A stretch of 64,000 nt of DNA from positions 88,621,537 to 88,685,536 of the forward strand of contig JAOWCC010001589.1 of assembly GCA_030867875.1 (NCBI GenBank), given 5' to 3'. Made by a program: the position numbers and the translations under genes. Below the pieces are notes generated by a model. That model saw only the letters and a list, made by a program, of their open reading frames with translations, was not told the DNA's origin and did not search any database. This DNA comes from Actinernus sp. WN-2022. Lineage: Eukaryota; Cnidaria; Anthozoa; Actiniaria; Actinernidae. The first letter of the stretch is position 1. Each line of letters starts with the position of its first letter. This document shows positions 1-10,713 of this stretch, one piece after another.

Positions 1-174
1 CCCAAGAGTGTAGAGAGCGAGGAAGTAATACCACACAATCCTGAGACTATTTCAGATACAACGGTAAAGGATCCAACACCTGTGCTTGATCCTGTACCAA
101 GCGTCTCAGATTCTATGCGACCTGCGCGCGTGAGGCGAGCACCGACCTGGATGCAAGATTACGTGCATTCTTAG
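1..174 (+). CDS. C-terminal end of an LTR-retrotransposon polyprotein (partial)
   Basis: Frame 1 is open from the window edge for 57 codons to a TAG at 172-174. The peptide is acidic and Pro/Ser-rich, then ends in a basic stretch (RPARVRRAPTWMQDYVHS). Basic tails ending in 'R-x-P-x-W-x-x-D-Y' are commonly seen at the C-terminus of LTR-retrotransposon pol polyproteins, downstream of the integrase. A polypurine tract (332-340) and a short LTR follow, which supports that assignment. The integrase, RT and 5' LTR would lie upstream of the window, so intactness cannot be judged. Confidence 0.55.
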   Translation, partial: PKSVESEEVIPHNPETISDTTVKDPTPVLDPVPSVSDSMRPARVRRAPTWMQDYVHS

Positions 175-341
175 TGGGGTTATAGGTACACAAGCTTAGG
201 TTTTAGAGATATGTGTTAACTCTATATTATTAAGGATAGTTTACTTGACTTTTATTACATTGACCTGACATTATGGTCATATAAGAGAACTTCTATACAA
301 ACATTGATTTAGAAGAACATTAATACTAAGTAGAGGGGAGA

Positions 342-465
342 TGTGGTGTACGCACTGCATCATGGGATAGAAAGGTCCCGGATGTAGGAAAACAGATGTA
401 AGTCCGCCATTACTATTTGAGACAATAAATGTTGTTGTTTGTAAGTCGGGGTCCTAAATACCACA
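342..465 (+). repeat. 3' LTR of the upstream retrotransposon (124 bp)
   Basis: A purine-rich tract (AGAGGGGAG, 332-340) is followed by a segment starting TGTGGTGT and ending ATACCACA. These are imperfect inverted LTR ends of the TG...CA type. An AATAAA signal lies at 424-429. LINE coding sequence begins immediately after the LTR, so the element inserted into LINE ORF1. The 5' LTR is outside the window, so the target duplication cannot be checked. Confidence 0.6.
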
Positions 466-471
466 TCTACG

Positions 472-609
472 TGATAACGCCAGTGACAAGATTGATAGGG
501 TTTGGACTATTGATGGGACAGTATTTTTTCGTCCCAAAGAAAATATTTACACAGTGGAAAAATGTACTACCCTAAAGGCGTGTCGCCAGATATTGAATAA
601 GTATACTTA
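472..609 (+). pseudogene. LINE ORF1 C-terminal fragment
   Basis: An open frame of 45 codons ending in TAA at 607-609. It contains KIDRVWTIDGTVFF, the 'v.ti.G.vf.k' pattern found at the end of LINE ORF1 proteins with an FP-type C-terminal domain, followed by a short helix. Its N-terminus is removed by the LTR insertion. ORF1 proteins of such elements bind the element RNA. The assignment rests on position directly upstream of the PHD/APE/RT frame. Confidence 0.5.
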
Positions 610-957
610 AATCTGTTTGATATTCCCATTCATTGACATTTTCTATCGTTATTACTTATGACATTTTCACACTATTTTTGCTTGAAATGTATGTTTTTCC
701 TGTTATCATCTTCCTGTAATATTCAATGCATCTCAGCACATAATATATAATTACTACTCTTAATTTCTATTCATGCATTGCACCTACATTGTAGTTAACT
801 TTCTATCATTAACTACATACATGACAGTACATGCATCTTTTCAACACCCTTCTCTCTTCTCTTTCCTATACATTATAATACTTACTTAGTTGACCTTCTT
901 CACCCTACCTTGCCAATTTACCTAGTTCTCTGACTTTCCTATTCTCATCTTGTTGCA

Positions 958-1224
958 CATCTTATGCCGATCCGTTACTCTTGTTCTATATGTAAATTTT
1001 CTGTTCATTCCAATTAATCACAAATCAATTCTGTGTGATATTTGTTTATCCTGGACTCATCTTAAGTGCACTAAACTAACTACCCCAGATTATGTTTTAC
1101 TCTCACAATCCGAAGATGCTTGGTTTTGCCCTATTTGTATTTCTGAAATATTACCCTTTAATCACCTTGAAGATGATGATGATTTCTATTTTGCCATTTA
1201 TGATCTTCATCAGTTCTATGTTTG
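958..1224 (+). pseudogene. PHD-like zinc finger at the start of LINE ORF2
   Basis: Two frames joined by one frameshift near 1010 give a Cys4-His-Cys3 pattern: CSICK, then CDIC, SWTHLKC, and W-F-CPIC. A Leu-Pro-Phe motif and an acidic stretch (LEDDDD) follow. PHD-type fingers of this form sit at the N-terminus of ORF2 in many cnidarian CR1/L2-like LINEs. The frame stops at 1223-1225, and the spacer to the endonuclease is continued in another frame (1092-1490). Confidence 0.65.
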
Positions 1225-1439
1225 AGCCTTCTTTTAATACCTCATCGTTAAAAAACAAATGCTTTAAACCATTTGTTGAAGACCCTGATACCTACCAGTT
1301 ACTGCATAATCCAGATCTTGATCCAGATATTAACATGTTCGTTCCAAACTCAAACTTTCTCGTTAACTGTGCATACTTTACTAGTAAGGAATTTAATTGC
1401 TTATTTCCTAAAATTCCAGACTGTTTTTCTACATTCCAC

Positions 1440-2567
1440 CTTAATGTGGAATTTCCAATCCTAGGAAACATAAGTCAGGTGGATGTGTAGGCCTCTTTAT
1501 CAGATCTTCTTTTGAATTCAAAATCCGCTCTGACTTAGAATGTAATGATAATAGAATTTGTGAATCAATTTTTGCTGAAATACATCAATTGGATAATAAG
1601 AATATCATAATAGGCTGTCTATATAAACCACCAGATGTTTCAATAACTGATTTTATTGAGAACTTAAAACCTACCCTTGCTAAAATAAGTTTTGAAAATA
1701 AATTGTGTTACTTAATGGGAGACTTTAACATTAATATTCTTAATGCTAGCTGACAATCATATGCCATCTAATGATTTTATTGATCTAATGATATCTAACA
1801 GTCTATACCCACTGATATCGAAACCTACCAGGATTACATCTTATTCTGCTACTTTAATTGATAATATATTTACCAATAATCTTGATCACGATAAAATCAG
1901 TGGAATCCTTTGGTCTGACATATCTGATCACTTACCTGTATTTCAGGTAACCAACCTCAAACTTGTACCTGAATCTCAACCACAAAGAATTTACAAACGC
2001 CAAATAACCACTTCCAACATCCAGAAATTTCACTCTAAACTTGTTGACACTGATTGGACCTTTATCAATTTATCTTCTCCTAATGACTCCTATAATATAT
2101 TTAATGATTATCTTACCCCTATTTATAACCAATGTTTTCCTATCAAAACAATTTTAATTAAAAATAGGCCTAATAATAAACCTTGGTTCACTTCAGGTCT
2201 CCGTAATTCTTGTATACGTAAAAATTATCTTGATAAACAAGCTCTCAATAAACCCACAGCTCATAATAAGGCTAATGATACCAAATTTCGCAATAAGTAC
2301 AATTATCTTGTTAAACTCGCTAGGAAAAAATATTACCATGACAAACTCTCATCGGCCCATTCCTCCTTAAGACTTACATGGTCAACAATTAAATCAGTTA
2401 TCTCTAAAAAGCAACCCAGGAAAAAACCTACTTCTATGATTGACTCTGATAGTACTATCACTGACCCGCTACTAATTGCTAACAAATTTAATGACTTCTT
2501 TACAAATATAGGTCCGGCACTTGCAAAAAAATCCCTACCTCCGACATTAAGCCTTGATCATATCTAA
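1440..2567 (+). pseudogene. LINE ORF2 AP-endonuclease domain and linker (frameshifted)
   Basis: Fragments in more than one frame match an APE-type endonuclease: SGGCVGLFIRSS, IGCLYKPPD and LMGDFNI, then after a frameshift near 1740 SKPTRITSYSATLIDNIF and SDISDHLPVF. The last is the conserved SDH motif of the catalytic core. The uninterrupted 1743-2567 frame continues into the linker before the RT (PWFTSGLRNSCIRKN, NKFNDFFTNIG). The enzyme nicks target DNA for target-primed reverse transcription. The frameshifts show it is inactive. Confidence 0.8.
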
Positions 2568-2627
2568 AGAGCTCGTACCAGGACAGCATGTTATTTTTTC
2601 CTACCTCCCCATCTGAAGTTATTTCAA

Positions 2628-4022
2628 TTGTCATGTCTTAAAAAAAACAGTAATAGCGAAGGATTTGAGGGCTTTAACATTCTACCAATCAAAGCTACCA
2701 TCGACTTACTCGCATCACCACTTTCTAATATATGGAATCAGTCTTTGTCATGTGGTATTGTACCCGACAAACTAAAAGTAGGTAAAGTCATACCAGTTAT
2801 AAGAACGAAGACATAAAGTGCTTTACCAACTATAGACCCATTTCTATTTTACCTTTTTTTCAAAAATACTAGAAAAAATAGTATATCATAGAGTTTTCAA
2901 TTACTTTATCAAACTCAACATTCTAAATAATCATCAATATGGATTTAGAAATAAACATTCTACCTACATGGCTATCTTAGAACTCACAGACAAGATCTAT
3001 GAGTCTTTTGAAAAAAATGAATATACCGTGGGAATCTTTATAGACTTAAAGAAAGCATTTGACACCGTCAATCATGCCATACTACTTGACAAACTTGAAT
3101 TTTATGGTATAAGAGGAACTTCATTAAATTGGATGAAAAGCTATCTCGATCAAAGATCGCAATATGTCCAAATAGGTGATGTCAAATCTTCACTTAAACC
3201 AATAAATTGTGGTGTACCACATCCTCAATACTTGGGCCTCTTCTCTTTCTTATTTATATTAATGATATTTTTAATTGCTCTGATTACCTTTCATTTGTCT
3301 TATTTGCTGATGACACCAACATATTCTTTAGTCATAAAAACATTGTTGAACTCGTTGACATTATTAATAACGAACTATCCTCAGTTTCATCCTGGCTGAC
3401 TGCCAACAAATTAACTCTCCACCCCGATAAAACTAAATTCATATTTTTTCATCCTACCAAGAAAAAGGTTAATTTTAATGACATTAGCATATCAATCAAT
3501 CATAATAAGATTGAAAGAACTGAACAACCCAAATTCCTGGGGATTATTATACACCAACATCTCTCCTGGAAACCACATATAAATGCCATCAGTTCCAAAA
3601 TTTCTAAATCAATTTGTATCATCATTAAAGCTCGTCAATTCCTTTGTAGTAAAACTCTTCTTATCCTCTACAATTCTTTAGTATTACCATATCTTCAGTA
3701 CTGTACTATACTATGGGGTTCAACCTATCCTTCTTATCTACATCCACTTCATTTACTCCAAAAGAAGGCCTTGCGTATAATCACACATTCTCCCATTCGT
3801 GCTCATACTTACCCCTTATTCAAACAAATAAAAACTCTCAATATCTTCAACATATTCAAATATCAAGTCTCTTCTTTCATTTTCCTTCACATCAATAAAT
3901 GCCTTCCTATCCCTATATCTACCTTGTTCAAATTTTATTTTGAATACCATAAGTACTCTACCAGACACAAATCTGATTTACGTATCCACTATCATAAATA
4001 TACTTCAAAAACTCATGAATAA
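2628..4022 (+). pseudogene. LINE reverse transcriptase domain (frameshifted)
   Basis: Palm and finger motifs are recognisable in successive frames: IVPDKLKVGKVIPV, then GIFIDLKKAFDTVNHAILL (motif A), NCGVP (motif B region) and, after a frameshift near 3207, SILGPLLFLIYINDI and FVLFADDTNIFF (motif C, F-A-D-D). The thumb region includes KFLGIIIHQHLSWKPHI and VLPYLQYCTILWGSTY. The frame ends in a stop at 4020-4022, where an insertion separates it from the last part of the protein. Confidence 0.85.
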
Positions 4023-4938
4023 TTAATGAGCATTTTGTCCAATCAGATGAAGTAAATCAGTCACGTGCATGCTCCTTTATACCTGATAAAATCTCATCAT
4101 TCTTAAAGGCCCGCGGAGGGATTTGAATTCTGTCCCAGGGGGAAACGGGGTTAATGATTGAGACAATGGAATTTCTATTGATGTTTCAGCTTTCTCATTG
4201 AATTGCTAATTAGGATGAACGTTTTATATAAAGAATACTAATGAACATGAAATTTTATATAAAGTTTCATCCTAATTAAGAATTCACTGATAAAGACCCA
4301 AAGATAGCAAAAAGTACACGGAACATAAGGTACCTAGATAATAATTTTTGCACTAAATTTACTAATATCACCAAACTACCGAGATACACAGATAATTTTT
4401 TTAAAAATTAAGTTATCCAACTACCATTACTTGTTTGCCGAGCCACTGTTTAGTTCCAATTCAAAGCCAAACTCAAAGCCGTAAAATAATAAAAACGTGC
4501 ATTAAACTTACATATTTTGTGCCGGAGTCAAAAATTTAGAGTCTGCCGTCATGTCAGTCACATCGCTTTCCAAGTCTTGAACTTTATCGAGGTAAACCAC
4601 GATACCAAATCCTTCAAGTGCAGGTTGTTCTTGCATTGCGAAACGCCGCTTCAAACAACATAGTATGGTAATTTCTTCATGTCATTCTCTTGAGATGTTC
4701 GTAATTCAGGCGGTGATTACTCGAATATTTTGCATGGCGTTGTGAATACAAAGGTTCAACGCATATGGTTCATTAAGTAACCATTCCCTTGAGATGTGCG
4801 TCTTTCTTTCATTGCATTCTTAAAGCGTTTTTGAAGCCGTTTGAAACACTCACAGCACGTGTTTTATCAAGTCTAAAAATTATCGGGCTTCGCCCTCGAA
4901 TTTTTAAGCTTGATAAAACACTGCTGTGAGTGTTTTAA
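4023..4938. repeat. Insertion splitting the LINE RT, with two hairpins
   Basis: This DNA separates the LINE RT frame ending KTHE from its continuation SLRYQGPQIWNSIPL. No coding sequence is recognised. It holds a hairpin at about 4205-4280 (CTAATTAGGATGAA and its complement) and a stronger one at about 4842-4938 (AAACACTCACAGCA...TTTTATCAAG against CTTGATAAAACA...GTGAGTGTTT). Both look like fold-back MITEs, possibly nested. Exact insertion ends and target duplications were not resolved. Confidence 0.5.
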
Positions 4939-4946
4939 ACAGTACT

Positions 4947-5064
4947 TCTCCCTTCGTTACCAAGGCCCCCAAATATGGAACTCTATACCTTTATCGTTAC
5001 GTGAGTCTTTGAAACTATTTAACCATACGCATGAGTTAAAAGAACATTTTCTTACCCTTTAATC
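4947..5064 (+). pseudogene. LINE RT C-terminal fragment
   Basis: An open frame reading SLRYQGPQIWNSIPLSLRES and ending KEHFLTL plus TAA (5062-5064). 'GP.IWNSIP..lR' followed by a helical tail is the usual last part of CR1/L2-like ORF2 proteins. It matches the missing end of the RT frame stopping at 4022. Confidence 0.75.
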
Positions 5065-5689
5065 CTTTTCTATATATGTATGAATTGTATTAATCGTGCT
5101 CTTATTTCCCCCTGGACTTCATGTATATAATGTATATATATATTGTGATATTATTACATGTTTCGTCTGTATTTTCTTTTATTTTTCGATTCTTTCGCCG
5201 TCCTTCTTGTAACTATATCATAATTTTTTTTCACCTGACCCTTACCACATAAGTCTCTGGCTTCGGTTTGTCATGATTGTAATAATAATTCAATATGAAT
5301 CGAAATAAATTTAAAAAAAATTTTTTTTTTTGAATAATCAATAGTCGGCAGTGTTTGTTTTGCTTTGTGATACATGCACCAAACATTTCCTAAAGACAAA
5401 TTTTCGTTTAGAAATTGAGATACTTTCCGAATCGAATGTTTTGAAAGTTTTTCTTTTATATTCGTTTTGTGTCTGAACAATTTCGCCTGATGCCGGAAAT
5501 GCTTTGAGTCGAACTCTAAAATGCCGAGGTGAGTCGATTAGTTTCTAAATTGCTGTGAAATCGCACTGCCGATACGAATGGATTTACGACTTCTATCTAT
5601 CAAGAACGTACACATGTTGATGTTCCTACGTCTACAAAGACACAACAATTAAAACCTACTATGAGGTACCGGTAATGTTACCTAAATTT

Positions 5690-5908
5690 ACACTGAGAGG
5701 TGCGGGTAATCTGTCGGTACGGGTAATCTGTCGGTACGGGTAATCTGTCGGTGGGAATCCCATATCCCCGAGTTTGGAATCGAGTCCGAGTTAGAGTTAG
5801 AGTCCGAGTTGGAATCCGAGTTGGAATCCGAGTTAGATTCCGAGTTAGATTCCGAGTTAGATTCCGAGTTAGATTCCGAGTTGGAATCCGAGTTGGAATC
5901 CGAGCTTT
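5690..5908 (+). repeat. Minisatellite: GGGTAATCTGTCGGT repeats and GAGTTGGAATCC array
   Basis: Three near-identical copies of a 17-bp unit (GCGGGTAATCTGTCGGT-type) are followed by about twelve 12-bp units of the form GAGTT(G/A)GA(A/T)TCC. The 12-bp motif recurs in the opposite orientation at 11605-11720, while the GGGTAATCTG motif recurs in the same orientation at about 11728-11745. The flanking 5293-5690 shows nothing recognisable. Confidence 0.85.
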
Positions 5909-6087
5909 AAGTGGAATCATGTTTTCTTAACAGCTTAATCGATAACCAACAATATTCGTGTTCTTTACTTATTATTTTTATCAGGTGAGTTTGCATCTCG
6001 CACGAGGTTCTTTTTATCCTTTTTATCTAGACTATTTCAAGCGATGAGGAGTGCGGCGCGGTCCCGAAGTGACTAAATAATAATTTT

Positions 6088-6345
6088 CAAGGGCACACAA
6101 CGAGTACTTTTTGAAATTCGTTTGAAACCAGTTGTGTGCAGCTCATCTAGCCATTTTAAGGCGCCTACTATGTCTTTTGACGTATTCTAGAAAGCTATTA
6201 GCTGTTCGGATTTTCTAGGTGGAAATCGCGTCAACCGAAAATACTATGGCAAAATATTCCCGGCCTACGAATTTGTTAGTAGTCTAGAACAGAAACAAGA
6301 ATTTTCTAGCCCAAGTAACTTCATGTTGCCCTACTGAAAAAACAA
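6088..6345 (+). mobile_element. Partial copy of the CAAGGGCACCCAACGA-TIR element
   Basis: The segment beginning CAAGGGCACACAACGAGTAC is nearly identical, in reverse complement, to the right end of the element at 25447-27132 over roughly 195 bp. Similarity continues with one indel to about 6345. No coding sequence is visible. The other end was not found, so the copy appears truncated. 5909-6087 and 6346-6520 hold no recognisable gene; an A-rich microsatellite lies at about 6375-6415. Confidence 0.65.
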
Positions 6346-6524
6346 ATCAAAAAAGTAAAGGTAGATTAACCATTTAAAACAAAACAAAAACAAAACAAAA
6401 ACGAGAAACAAAGTCTAAGTACTGATATGTATATATACCACTTTTATTTTTAGTCTTCAACTGTATTCTCCACATCATATGTATATCTATACATTATTCA
6501 AGAAACCTCTAAAACCTAAATAAA

Positions 6525-6978
6525 CTAATTTCCAAAATCTATAAGACTCATCCTATTATGCAGTATCATCCTAGTACTTATCATCTCTCTTAATTTCCTC
6601 CCGGTTTGCTTACCAAATAATATATCCCACCTTCCTTTAAAGCCGTTTCCCGCTTTATTTATTATCCATCTCATCAATTTATCCATTCCCGTATATCTAT
6701 CAAAAGGTACAGTTATAAATAACTGATTCTCCCCCGCATTCACTGCACTCACTAGTCTGTTTACATTCCTAGGCTTAACCTTACCCTCCTCATATGAAAC
6801 CCTGCATCCTTGTATTTCCTTTTTTCTGTAACCTAACCTCTTTAAACGTCTCCTAAACAGCGAAAAAGTATGATCATAATCTTCCCGTGATGTTGAATTC
6901 CTTATATAGCGTAAACTTTCAGTTTTTATTAAACCTCTAAAAACACTATTAGGATGGTTAGATTTCCTATTTAAATAC
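6525..6978 (-). pseudogene. Penelope-like element ORF2: C-terminal portion
   Basis: Beyond the TIR insertion the minus strand stays open for about 150 codons. It begins YLNRKSNHPNSVFRGLI, like the RT-thumb passage ('y....S.HP.....gi..s...R') of Penelope elements. It continues ESLRYIRNSTSRED and FRRRLKRLGYRKKEI and ends FGKQTGRKLREMI...IDFGN with a stop at 6525. In endonuclease-bearing relatives a GIY-YIG domain would follow. None is present before the stop or in the next 100 bp. Confidence 0.65.
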
Positions 6979-7420
6979 GTATTTACTCGAATAGACGCCG
7001 CGGCGTTTATTTAAATTTTCATGACTCAGGTGCGGCGTTTATTCGGGGGCGGCGTTTATTCGGGGGCGGCGTTTATTTAGTACCGTAATCCATTTTATTT
7101 CAAGATAAAAAGTGCCTCACTACAGAACTGCGAATCGCCACCATTCTAGAAAGGGAGCTTAGTGAAAGGGCCAAAAAGTATACTCATTTCGAGCTGAACA
7201 ACATTGGCACTCAAGGACAAAAATTCCCATTGCTGATGTAGACATGTTTGTGCTGTCTACCGTAATTAAATACCGTTATATTTGTATTGAAACCAATAGC
7301 TGATTTTCTTCAAATAAACGCCGCATTCAGGTGCGGCGTTTATTCATATTTTTGCTCTCACGTGCGGCGTTTATTCGGGGGCGGCGTTTATTCGGGGGCG
7401 GCGTCTATTCGAGTAAATAC
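6979..7420. mobile_element. TIR element inserted in the Penelope RT (GCGGCGTTTATTC-rich)
   Basis: The ends are a perfect 23-bp inverted repeat (GTATTTACTCGAATAGACGC... on the left, its complement on the right). They are followed inward by copies of GGGGGCGGCGTTTATTC and a less repetitive centre. The arrangement TA-CGTATTT...AAATACGG-TA suggests a TA target and a mariner-type non-autonomous element. RT coding sequence resumes on the other side (YLNRKSNHPNSVFRGLIK), which shows it as an insertion. It has no ORF of its own. Confidence 0.7.
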
Positions 7421-7422
7421 GG

Positions 7423-8996
7423 TAAGCAAACTTATGATGTTCTTTAAAAAAAGTACGTCTATGTACCCTTTGTGTCTCTAAACTAATGTCATCTAAGCAT
7501 AACCTTAAATCTAAATAATTACAACACAATTCATTTACCTCTACCTTAATCTCTAAATTAATAGGATAAAATGCAAACAACCTACACAATTCCTCCTCAA
7601 CTTCGTGTTTCAAGCTATTACTCATTAATATAAACCCATCATCAGCGTATCTCCTCAAAACCCTAACATTAGCAAGTCCACTAGATAGTTGATACTTATA
7701 CTCAGAATACAATAAAACCAAATCGCTTATATCCTTACTAAAATAGCAACCCATACTTACACCCTTAGTTTGCCTAAATACGTCCCTACCAACATTAAAA
7801 TAATTCCAGTCATTACAGTATATATAAAAATCGCTCACTAAATTGCACCTCTTTTCTCCCCAACCTAATATATTACATAAATCCTCTATAGTGCACAATG
7901 CATCTTCTTTCAAAATATTAGTATATAAATCCTTGAAATCATAGGTAATAAACGTATTTCCCTCTAAACCCTCTATTTTTACGGCATCCAAGGCAGTTAT
8001 AAATTCTAAAGTGCTATTTAAAATAGTGTTTTGTAAACCTTGCTCCGAAATTAACACCTTAAACTCACTCAACATCGTTTTCAATTCCCGTTGTAAATAT
8101 TTTGAGGCTTCAAAAGTGCACCAACCATAACCGGTTACAATTGGTCTCCCTCTCAGCATTACCTCCATGTCCACGTTTGCCTTGCCATTAATCTTATGTA
8201 CCTTAGGCATCAAATTTAAACTAGGTAAAATATACTCATCATAGTGTTTACCAGCAAAATAAGTTTTATCAACACTACAAATCTGAGCATCATGTACTTT
8301 CAGTAAACTGGCTAGTTTTTCCTTACACTTCCGTTTCACGCCACTTATGTCATCCACTGTACAAACATACTCATAGAAACCAGACCCCAATTGACGTTTA
8401 TATTCACGTGCATACCAACCCCTGCTATTTATGCTAAAGCCCATTCCCTTGTCCGCCTCCCTCACTATATAATCTACATTTTTTAATAATTTACCAATTT
8501 CCTTTTGCTTATTCCAAGAAAAATTAGTTCTTGCCCCCATTTTACCCAACAATTGTCTTTCACTCTTGCTTATCTTACACGTCACACGATCTATTAACTC
8601 TAGCCCTTTGTAGACAAAAGCCCTTTCATATGCCTTCACCACCGGATGCCGCGCAAAATCCAGCAATCGCCTTCTTATGTTACCCTTTGTCTGTTTTTGT
8701 ATAGTCTTCATTCTTTTTAACCCCAATTTCGTTCCTGTTTTCGCCACTCTCTTCTTGATAATCCTCTCCAACATGTTAGACATGCATGTTTCTGTTCCCT
8801 TCTTCAACTTCCTCACTTTCTTATTGATACTCTCCCCGCGCCGTACTTCAGATGGTATAAAACCGCCACTCAAATTCAGCAAGTCATTCAACTCCACAGT
8901 TGGCTTAAAATCAGTGAAGTTATGATAACCCCCTTCCTCTCGCCTATCCTCTTGGTTTATCTCCTGTTCTAAGTCATCTTGTCTTTTATCCCTATT
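7423..8996 (-). pseudogene. Penelope-like element ORF2: reverse transcriptase, 5' portion
   Basis: The frame is open from 8996 (just after a TAA) and has no ATG near its start. The first in-frame ATG lies well inside, at TCMSNM, so expression may have used frameshifting or read-through from ORF1. Recognisable RT blocks in order: LNLMPKVHK, LRGRPIVTGYGW, NTFITYDFKDLYTNI (catalytic Asp), RQTKGVSMGCYFS, RVLRRYADDGFIL (catalytic DD) and NYLDLRLCLDD. The PKVHK block and 'D-x-x-x-L-Y-T-N-I' form mark Penelope-type rather than LINE RTs. The last codons before the stop at 7371 come from the inserted TIR element, so the gene is broken. Confidence 0.8.
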
Positions 8997-9475
8997 TTAA
9001 TTCTACTTTCCATCATTCTCAACCTCCTTTGGTAAAGTCTTTCAAAGTTCTTAATCGTCCCATTTATCTCATCAGCATAAAGTACACCGCCTCGATTCAT
9101 ACGGCTGCGCCTAGCCTTGGTATAGCCCTCTGTGCGTATTCGTCTTCTCAGTTGTTGTCTCTCTGTTATCAGCAAAATGCGCTTCTGTTCATAAAAAATC
9201 CGTAGTCTCCTCCTCAATTCTTCACATCTCTGCTCCATAACCCTTTCCCTCTCTGCCTCTCCATCTCCTCGATCTGCCTCCTTCAAATTAGAATTACCGT
9301 CAGCATTGTATACATAAATCTTCGAGCCTCCCTTGACCTTTAGATTATACAAGTCGCATGTGCTCGCCTCCAACTCTTTACACAAATCATTCAATGCGTA
9401 CATATCCTCGCTAATTTCACCCTTCATCCTTCTACTTTGCCTTATGGTCTTGAACCAATTCCTTAAAGTGTCCAT
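8969..9475 (-). CDS. Penelope-like element ORF1: charged coiled-coil protein (168 aa)
   Basis: An ATG at 9475 opens a 168-codon frame. The product is highly charged, with Arg/Glu-rich helical heptads in its second half (RCEELRRRLRIFYEQKR, ERLYQRRLRMMESR), consistent with a coiled coil. No enzymatic motif is seen. Its last 28 nt overlap the ORF2 frame in the -1 register. It sits where an ORF1 precedes the RT in several Penelope-like lineages and may bind RNA or form multimers. That role is inferred from position and composition only. Confidence 0.55.
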   Translation of the reverse strand: MDTLRNWFKTIRQSRRMKGEISEDMYALNDLCKELEASTCDLYNLKVKGGSKIYVYNADGNSNLKEADRGDGEAERERVMEQRCEELRRRLRIFYEQKRILLITERQQLRRRIRTEGYTKARRSRMNRGGVLYADEINGTIKNFERLYQRRLRMMESRIKIGIKDKMT

Positions 9476-9576
9476 CTCACTCTAACATATAAACCTCTAA
9501 AATCTCTACAGCATTTTGTATACCCTAGGCCGTACGAACCCTCTCCCTGACATCCATCAATCCTCGCTACTATTAC

Positions 9577-10713
9577 CACAGGCCGCCCAAGTTCTGACTG
9601 TGTAACAAGGTTTGTATGGGAGTTCTTCCGATAACTCAGAATAATAACATAAATCTCCTGTAATACAAGGTAAATAAAGGAAGAAGACTTACTTGAAGTT
9701 GTTTTGTCGTCCTATGTGTATTTCAGGTCGCTAGAACGGTGTTTCATGGAATTCTTGAGTCATACGTTTCACCCCCTCTACCGGAGGGGAAGGCTGAACA
9801 CTCGATACAACACAGGCCTTCGCTCGAGGACGAATTTTACACAAAATATCAATCCCATCGGCGTTTACTCGGCCGCGGTACAATCCATGGACATCAATTA
9901 TCCCTCAGAAGTCCCCAGGCTTGATAACTCCTTTCCAAACCCGTTAGATTTGAACGATTTTTGAAGCAATTCGTGCACCTCAAACGGCCGACTAACCGCG
10001 TGGTCCATGGAATGGTGATTCTTGACAACGCGTTTTGGTAACCAGGCGTTTGGGTAACCAGGCCGTTACAAATTATTTCTTTCCCTGAGGGAGACATATC
10101 AAATTCATTTGACACTTTCTAGTCACCGGCGCTGTCCAGTGGTCTCGTGGGAGGGGAGGGAGGGATTAGAAAGTATCAAATGAATTTGATATGTCTCCCT
10201 CAGGGAAAGAAATAATTTGTAACGGCCTGGTTACCCAAACGCCTGGTTACCAAAACGCGTTGTCAAGAATCACCATTCCATGGACCACGCGGTTAGTCGG
10301 CCGTTTGAGGTGCACGAATTGCTTCAAAAATCGTTCAAATCTAACGGGTTTGGAAAGGAGTTATCAAGCCTGGGGACTTCTGAGGGATAATTGATGTCCA
10401 TGGATTGTACCGCGGCCGAGTAAACGCCGATGGGATTGATATTTTGTGTAAAATTCGTCCTCGAGCGAAGGCCTGTGTTGTATCGAGTGTTCAGCCTTCC
10501 CCTCCGGTAGAGGGGGGGTGAAACGTATGACTCAAGAATTCCATGAAACACCGTTCTAGCGACCTGAAATACACATAGGACGACAAAACAACTTCAAGTA
10601 AGTCTTCTTCCTTTATTTACCTTGTATTACAGGAGATTTATGTTATTATTCTGAGTTATCGGAAGAACTCCCATACAAACCTTGTTACACAGTCAGAACT
10701 TGGGCGGCCTGTG
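9577..10713. repeat. 1.1-kb near-perfect palindrome (arms about 545 bp, loop 47 bp)
   Basis: The left arm (9577-10120) and right arm (10168-10713) are reverse complements with only a few differences; one is a one- or two-base length change in a G/C run near 9775/10510. The loop is 10121-10167 and is purine-rich on its right side. Short ORFs in the arms are mirror copies of each other (for example 9894-10115 minus and 10191-10394 plus), so they are not evidence of genes. The arms stop at CACAGGCCGCCC and its complement. Confidence 0.95.

Larger units (their letters stand above)
466..5292 (+). mobile_element. CR1/L2-like LINE, degenerate, carrying two insertions
   Basis: A two-ORF non-LTR retrotransposon read in order on the plus strand: ORF1 C-terminus (472-609), PHD-like zinc finger (about 970-1200), AP endonuclease (about 1440-1950), reverse transcriptase (about 2628-4022) and the RT C-terminal tail (about 4947-5064). 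An AT-rich 3' UTR ends in TAA-type repeats near 5285. Several frameshifts and stops break ORF2, so the copy is dead. Its 5' side is interrupted by the LTR element, and the RT is split by about 0.9 kb of unrelated sequence (4023-4938). Confidence 0.75.
6525..9475 (-). mobile_element. Penelope-like retroelement with ORF1 and ORF2, no visible GIY-YIG
   Basis: A minus-strand unit with a coiled-coil ORF1 (8969-9475), an overlapping RT ORF2 (starting about 8996) and a C-terminal extension (6525-6978), interrupted by a TIR element at about 6978-7422. The RT motifs are Penelope-type (MPKVHK, FITYDFKDLYTNI, TKGVSMG, RYADDGF). After the thumb region the frame ends at 6525 with no GIY-YIG motif, unlike endonuclease-bearing Penelope elements such as the fragments at 46.6 and 49 kb. 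A 1.1-kb palindrome starts about 100 bp upstream of ORF1. Confidence 0.75.

Noticed and set aside
5678..5920. An 80-codon Arg/Thr-rich ORF (minus strand)
   Set aside because: It is a translation of the GAGTTGGAATCC minisatellite.
9704..10551. Several ORFs of 60-90 codons inside the 1.1-kb palindrome
   Set aside because: They occur as mirror pairs because the arms are reverse complements; no domain is recognised and frames differ at the small arm differences.
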